From the NCBI GenBank assembly GCA_026545225.1, contig CM048846.1:58408270-58472269 (forward strand): a stretch of 64,000 nt of DNA. Direction: 5' to 3'. Below are positions 58,240-64,000 of the stretch, in pieces. Below the pieces are notes generated by a model. The model saw only the letters and a program-made list of their open reading frames with translations, ran no database searches and was not told the origin of the DNA. How positions within the stretch are numbered: position 1 is the stretch's first letter; the number at the start of each line of letters is the position of its first letter. Source of the stretch: Cornus controversa (Eukaryota > Streptophyta > Magnoliopsida > Cornales > Cornaceae). A program made the translations under genes and the position numbers.

Positions 58240-59203
58240 ATGGCATGTTAGGATTGCCATACAAAATTGGGAGTTAATAAGCAATCTTACCAATATATAT
58301 ATACATGACATGACATGTCAGGATTGTCATACGAAATTAGGAGCTAGCTAATAAGCAGTCTCACCAATATATATATATATATATGTATATAGCATGTCAG
58401 GATTGTCATACGGAATCGGGAGCTAGCTAATAAGCAATCTCACCAATATATATATGCACGACATATCAGGATTGCCATACAGAATTGTGAGTTAGCTAAT
58501 AAACAGTTTCACCAATATATATATGCACGGCATATCAGGATTGCCATATACATTTGGAAGCTAGCTAATAAGGAATCTCACCAATATATATATTTATATA
58601 CGGCATGTTATGATTGCCTTTTTATAATTATATTTTGTTATTGTTGTTATTATGTAAAATTGTTCATTAATTATGTTATAAGCATGGAATTTGTGTATTT
58701 ATCATGTGGATGAGAAATGATTGGTTTATCGATTCTCTGATTGTGATGTAGTAGAGAGGCCTTGCTCGTGGGTTTAACCCACTCTTTATTGATATTTCAG
58801 GTTATAGGCAGTTCCAGCCACAGAGTTGAGTTTGAGATTCTTCTTAAATTCACGTGCCTACATTCTATCCTAGTTGTTCATTGTAAGGACTCTATCTTTA
58901 ATTATTAGATATTTTATAATTTTGTAAACATTGATTTATGGATTTGAATTCGGGGTCCTTGGTTTACTGGATTCCTGAGTTATTTTTAATTGAGGATGTT
59001 GGTATATATTCTAAATTAAATTACAAAATAGTTATAGAGATTTATGGTTCAGGATTTATTATTTATTAGATTTTCTTTTTGCCATTAAATTCCTTATTTA
59101 TTGCATCTTGTACTCTATGCTTATTTGTTATCATGTGGTGTTATTTTCTAATTTTTTTGTATAAGCTTGACTAACTTATGCATGGAAATTAAGGGGTGTC
59201 GCA
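58205..59203 (+). repeat. gypsy 5' LTR, truncated
   Basis: From about 58600 to 59203 it aligns with 63110-63685 (attattatgtaaaattgttc, tatcgattctctgatt, gggtttaacccactctt, gcatcttgtactctatgctt). Ends aggggtgtcgca. The first part is a (TG)n tract (58212-58238) and a minisatellite. Confidence 0.75.
58240..58610. repeat. five-unit minisatellite in the gypsy LTR
   Basis: Units of about 70-85 bases: gcatgtcaggattgccatac, an aattgggagctagctaataa block, gcaatctcaccaatatatat. Two further units occur in the 3' LTR (62940-63090). Confidence 0.85.
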
Positions 59204-60580
59204 TCTACAATGTTATGCCATATGATGTGCAGGCTCCTCAGTCGATTGAGGGTATGTTTCTTATGAATGGTAGACTTGGTTGTGTTTATTCGATACTGGT
59301 GCATCGCACTCTTTTGATTCCAAGTCATTTTTTATGTTATCTGGTATAATTACTCAGCCTGTAGTTCTCCATTTAGTATTGCTACGCCGCTGGGAGCTAA
59401 TACAACTTTATGGGAGAGCTGTAGTCAGGTCACTATAGACATTGGTAGGCTCAGGTTCTTGGCAGACCTATTATTCTTGGACATGAATTCATCTAATGTC
59501 ATACTTGGGATGGACTGGTTATTGCATTATCATGCTCAGGTTAATTGCCATGATAAGATAATTATTTTTGTTATACCAGGTTAGGAGATGTATTTGGTTA
59601 TTATGCCGCAATCAAATAGAGGATCTAGCACTCACTTATTCTTTATGAACGAGGAGTCTCAGGAGGGAACTACAATTTCTATGGATACTATTCCAGTGGT
59701 GCGAGACTTTCAGGATGTGTTTCAGGAAATCCCAAGGCTACCACAGAGTTGTGAGATAGATTTTGTGATTGATTTAGCCTTAAGCACCAGACCTATTACT
59801 AGGGCCCCATATAGAATGACACCTATGGAAATGAGAGAGATGAAGGACCAGATTAAGCAAATTCTAAGTTAATGACTTATTCGCAGGAGTAAGAAGAAGG
59901 ATGGGTGGTCTCTTCATCTTTGCATAAACTACAGAGAATTGAATAAAGTCACAATCCGCAACAACTACCCGTTGTCTAGAATTGATGATCTATACGATCA
60001 GCTGAAGGGAGCCACCTACTTCTCAAAGATAGACTTGAGATTTGGGTATCATTAGTTTTGAGTTAGGAACAGGATGTACCAAAGACAACATTCCTTACCA
60101 GATATGGATCCTATGAGTTTTGGGTTGACAAATGCCCCCACTGTCTTCATGGATTTAATGAATAAAGTGTTCAGGGCCTACCTGGACCAGTTTGTTATTA
60201 TTTTCAGTGATGACATTTTATTTATTCTACGTCAGAAGAGGATCATGCTAGACATCTTGGTATTGTATTAAAAACATTGACAGACCACCAGTTGTATGCA
60301 AAGTTTGAGAAGTGTGATTTCTGGCAAAGGGAGGTGAAGTTCTTGGGTCATGTAGTATCTGCGAAGGGGATAGCAGTAGATCCAAGTAAGTTGTCAGTGG
60401 TTTTGGAGTGTGGACAACCTACCTCACACTCGGAGATTCGTAGTTTTCTTGGGTTAGTTGGTTATTACCATAGGTTCATTCAGGAATTCTCCAAGAGTGC
60501 TAGTCCATTCACCTATCTACTAAAAAGGGTGTGCCTTTCATTTGGGATGATTCTTGTCAGGCAATGCAATGTTTGATGAG
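59204..60580 (+). pseudogene. gypsy protease and reverse transcriptase
   Basis: Protease: the active-site region reads FDTGASHS (frame-shifted near 59290), and a LGMDWLLHYHAQ-type segment is at about 59508. [80 protein letters not shown], a catalytic box read as FSDDIL and [17 protein letters not shown]. In-frame stops at 59870 and several frameshifts. Inactive. Confidence 0.8.
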
Positions 60581-61500
60581 TTGAAGAGTAGGTTGACATC
60601 TGCACTTGTTCTAGCTACCCCTTAGAGTGGACTTGAGTACATGGTATTTATCGATGCATCATTGCAGGGTTTGGGATATGTGTTGATGTAAGAGGAGAGA
60701 ACGGTATCATATGTTTCACGAAAGCTTAAGCCTCATGAGCATAATTACCCGACTCATGATCTGGAGTTAGTAACTGTGGTTTTTGCTTTATAGATTTGAA
60801 GGCATTATCTCTTCAGTGAGACCTTTAGATTGTTCAATGACCACAAGAGTTTGTAGTATCTATTCACATAGTGGGAGCTGAGTATAAGGCAGCGCAGGTG
60901 GTTGGAATTCGTGTAAGATTATCACTTTTCCATCTAGTACCATCTAGGGAAAGCGAATGTAGTATCTGATACACTTAGTCATTTATCCTATGCTAATCTT
61001 TCAGCCTTATTTGACATAGAATGGAATGACTTAAGGAATGCTGATGAATTAGCTTATACTTTTGTAGCATGTGTAGTGGTTACACCTGCTATCACTCGGA
61101 AGGTAATTGCAGATCAACTTCCTGATAAGCAGTGAACATAGAAAGTGGTTAGGTTGGAATCTGGAGAGGTACCATTTTATATAGTGGGTACAGATGGAGG
61201 ATTGAGATACAAGGGGCGGTTAGTAGTTCCTCCTTAGGATGATTTGAGGAGGACAGTGATGAGTGAGGCCCATAGTTCTCAGTTTTTGGTACATTTAGGA
61301 GAGGATAAAATGTACCAAGACATGAAGCGATAGTTGTGGTGGGTAGGCATAAAGAGGGACATTGCTATATTTGTCTGTAAGTGTAGAACTTATCAAATGA
61401 TCAAGATTGATCACTAGAGACTGTCGGGATCCTTCCAGCCACTACCTATATTGGAGTGGAAATGGGAGAGCATCTCTATGAACTTTATTAGAGATATGTT
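60581..61500 (+). pseudogene. gypsy RNase H and integrase N-terminal part
   Basis: Readable pieces are a [17 protein letters not shown]-like segment (about 60720-60765), a YHLGKANVVSDTLS-like end of RNase H (about 60940) and the start of integrase with EDKMYQDMK near 61300 and CKCRTYQMIK near 61375 (the zinc-binding cysteines). The catalytic integrase core is missing; the sequence stops near 61500. Confidence 0.65.
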
Positions 61501-61520
61501 TATTTTTTGAGATATGTATG

Positions 61521-63534
61521 TTGACCAAAATCTAGGATTTTATTTATGGAATTTATATGTACTGAATTAAATCGTGTTGTATGTATTTACATTTAATTTC
61601 TGTGAACAATGTCGTTGTAGGACAGAATTTTTGATGAATATATTGTTTCCACAAGACTTATTCTTGATCAGAAACGACCCAATAAGCAAACCCAGTAGCT
61701 AATGCTACTGTACCATGTCATTTTCTAGCCAAAAACCCTCGGCTAGGTTTCCAAAATTACGTTTTTTTATCTTAAAGAAAGACTGCTGGATATTTCAGAA
61801 ATTTTGTTCGTGGACCAAACGAACTCAGAATTGGATGAAATTTAATATTTAATATTTTTTAATTATTAGGTTTCTTATTTATTTATTTTTAGAATATTTG
61901 GAGAAATATTTATTTTTTAGTAGTTTTCTTATGCTGCTAGTTTCCTTTCGTTTTTAGGTTTTCTTGTACTGTTAGGATTAGGATTTATTTATAATAAGTA
62001 CATGTACTATAGAGAGCAGATCATGCAACCCATTCAATTATCAAGTACCCATAAAAAGTGTCGTGAATTGTACCGATCGGACTGCACTGTTTTCCTTTTA
62101 TTTCTTTATTAATAAATTTGACTCATTTCTTTTGTCTAAATTATTGATCTTACGTCCCCGGATTACTGGGTTTGGTTGTAGGATAAAATATGATGTGGAT
62201 TATGTGGATTTTATATATTTTTTTTGTGCAAAAAATGATAAATTAGTTTAATTACATAGTTATGTGTATTTAACCTACTCTTCATAATGATGAATAAAGG
62301 CATAAGATATGTTACAGGAGCATCGGATGCAATATGGAATTGGGAGCTAGCTAAAAAGTAAGGTTGCAAATGAACCGAGCTGCTCATGAGCAACTCGGGC
62401 TCGGCTCGTTAAGGGCTCGGTTCGGACTCGTTCGTTAATGAAACGAGCCGAGCTCGAGCCCAATTTTTAGGCTTGTTTCATTAACGAGCCGAGCCCGAGC
62501 AGTGTTAGGCTCAGCTCGTGTAGGCTCGAATAGGCTCGGCTCATTAAAACTCGTTTAGGCTCGTAAACAAGGCTCGTATAGGCTCGTTATATTGTATTAT
62601 TTATCTAAACTTATATCACCGACATCACCTTTTATTCTTTCAATATATGAATATGTATATAAAAATAATAAAAGATAATTCAAATCTTATGGTTTAAAAA
62701 ATTCAAAAAAATTAAAAATACAATGAATTTAAATATTTCAAATTTATTTTCTTAAACAAGCCGAGCTGAACCGAGCCCGAGCTTTTTAAAATGACCCCGA
62801 GCCCGAGCTCGAGCTCAATTTTTTGCATAATCACGAGCCCGAGCCGAGCCTGAGATGAGTCTATGAACAAATGAGTCGAGCCCGAGCAGCCTAAAGCTCG
62901 GCTCGGTTCAGTTCATTTGTAGCCCTACTAAAAAGTAGTCTCACTAATATATATACAGCATGTCAGGATTGCCTATATACATTTATATATTGTTATTTTT
63001 CTTTATTATATAGAATTGTACGGCATGTCAGGATTGCCATACAAAATTGGAAGCTAGCTAATAAATAGTCTCACCAATATATATACGACATGTCAATATG
63101 GCCTTTTTAAAATTATATTTTGTTATTGTTCTTTATTATGTAAAATTGTTCATCAATTGTGTTATAAGCATGGAATTTGTGTATTTAGTTTAGGTTGTTT
63201 GGATGAGAGATGATTAGTTTATCGATTCTCTGATTGGGATGTAGTAGAGTGGACTTGGTCGTGGGTTTAACCCACTCTTTGTTGATATTTCAGGTCATAT
63301 GGAGTTCCAACCACAATGTTAAAGACTTCCTTATTTCTCGTAGCTCGTGATCATCTACTTTTTCCAGTTATTCATTGTAGAGACTCTATCTTAAATTATT
63401 AGATATCTTCATGTTTTTGTCAACATTGATTTATGAATTTGGATTAGGGGTCCTTGGTTTACGGGATTTCTGAGTTGTAAACACTGAGGTTTTATGGAGT
63501 TGGAGATTTATTTAATTTATTAGTTTTCCTTCTG

Positions 63535-63578
<44 letters not shown>

Positions 63579-63685
63579 TTCATGCATCTTGTACTCTATG
63601 CTTATTTTTTTTATCATGTGTTGGTATTTTCTAATTTTTGTGTATAAGCCAGGCCAATTTATGCATAGAAATTAGGGGTGTCACA
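61521..63685 (+). repeat. gypsy 3' LTR, interrupted by a MITE
   Basis: Inferred to start tgttgaccaaaatctaggat near 61521 and to end attaggggtgtcaca at 63685. It contains a possible transcription start region with aagtacatgtactatagaga near 61997. The MITE at 62359-62937 and a (TA)n tract at 63537-63572 lie in it. The end part matches the 5' LTR; the start is inference. Confidence 0.6.
62359..62937. mobile_element. hAT MITE, 579 bp
   Basis: Ends TAAGGTTGCAAATGAAC and (reverse complement) TAGGGCTACAAATGAAC, flanked by a perfect 8-bp target duplication CTAAAAAG (62351-62358 and 62938-62945). Both sides carry dense cgagcc/ggctcg subterminal repeats around an AT-rich core; no coding capacity. Ends and subterminal blocks match the large hAT element at 36442-51640. 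Confidence 0.9.
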
Positions 63686-63689
63686 TACG

Positions 63690-64000
63690 CCGTCAAAATT
63701 AAGTCACAACTCCAAAACTTTTCCAAAACATCTATTTTCCAAACATTTTTATCTCGAACACTACATTTTCAACTCGAAATTTTTGATTTTCATCCCGATA
63801 CTCTTTTTACATCAAAACACATTTTTTCACCCCAAAATACTCATTTTCATCCCAAATACTACATTTTCAACCCGAAACTCTCGATTTTCTTCCTGACACT
63901 CTTTTAATGACAAAACACACTTTTCGCTCCAAAATACACATTTTCATCCCAAACACTACAATTTCAATCCGAAACTCTCGATTATTTTCCCGACCTCTTT
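63690..64000. repeat. tandem array of about 96-bp units
   Basis: Three to four diverged units with phrases caaaacacattttt, ccaaaatacwcattttcatc, actacattttcaacccgaaa and ctctcgatttt. It runs past the window end. Noncoding; open frames in it follow the repeat. Confidence 0.8.

Larger units (their letters stand above)
58205..63685 (+). mobile_element. degraded Ty3/gypsy element, plus strand
   Basis: Direct LTR copies (58205-59203, truncated at its 5' side; about 61521-63685, containing a MITE) flank remnants of protease, RT, RNase H and integrase. The 5' LTR end passes straight into protease coding sequence, without PBS or gag. Many stops and frameshifts throughout. Different family from the element at 52381-58200. 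Confidence 0.75.

Noticed and set aside
58240-58610. CRISPR-like regular repeats
   Set aside because: The units are contiguous 70-85-bp minisatellite copies in a plant LTR without unique spacers.

Overview
This window looks like repeat-rich nuclear DNA of a flowering plant, most likely a woody eudicot. The evidence is spliced plant-type exons, one intact plant MAPR-type gene, and many plant transposon families: Ty1/copia, Ty3/gypsy chromovirus, Athila-like, L1-type LINE, hAT, a Cassandra-type TRIM and an endogenous caulimovirid. The species cannot be named from sequence alone. Only two host genes are supported: the last two exons of a chloroplast trigger-factor-like protein (+, 305-1361) and a complete 100-residue membrane-steroid-binding-protein-like gene (-, 32633-32935). 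Nearly everything else is transposon or virus derived and broken.

Layout. 1-4500: gene tail, then noncoding DNA with a promoter-like stretch. 4531-8895 (-): a decayed pararetrovirus insert. It has one 976-codon frame carrying coat protein, zinc knuckle and then movement protein, followed by reverse transcriptase and then protease. That order is unusual, and a 69-bp piece is duplicated in inverted orientation. 9300-17480: fragments of hAT-like, copia LTR and LINE sequences plus microsatellites. 17490-22278 (+): a full-length but dead copia element with 5-bp target duplications. 22932-30191: a hAT-type element with 8-bp target duplications, split by a nearly full-length L1-type LINE (23004-29197) with its own target duplication and poly(A). 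30200-34400: noncoding DNA around the MAPR gene.

34430-52380 is a nest. A chromovirus-type LTR is split by a hAT element (36442 to about 51640) that carries a decayed transposase gene. The first intron of that hAT element holds an Athila-like retroelement (about 37330-46942), which keeps gag, protease and a third ORF but has no reverse transcriptase or integrase. 52381-58200 (-): a truncated chromovirus interrupted by a Cassandra TRIM whose LTRs contain 5S-rRNA-derived sequence. About 58205-63685 (+): a second degraded chromovirus with a hAT MITE (62359-62937) in its 3' LTR. That MITE has the same ends as the large hAT element. A tandem array runs from 63690 to the window end.

Most interesting points: (i) coat protein before movement protein in a single pararetroviral frame, with RT and PR in reversed order; (ii) palindromic motif arrays of the TTTCGAT...ATCGAAA type in three different LTR retroelements; (iii) the Athila-like element without pol, with a promoter-like site and a well-formed intron upstream of its third ORF; (iv) the three-level nest and the shared hAT ends; (v) the Cassandra copy with an extra inverted LTR fragment.
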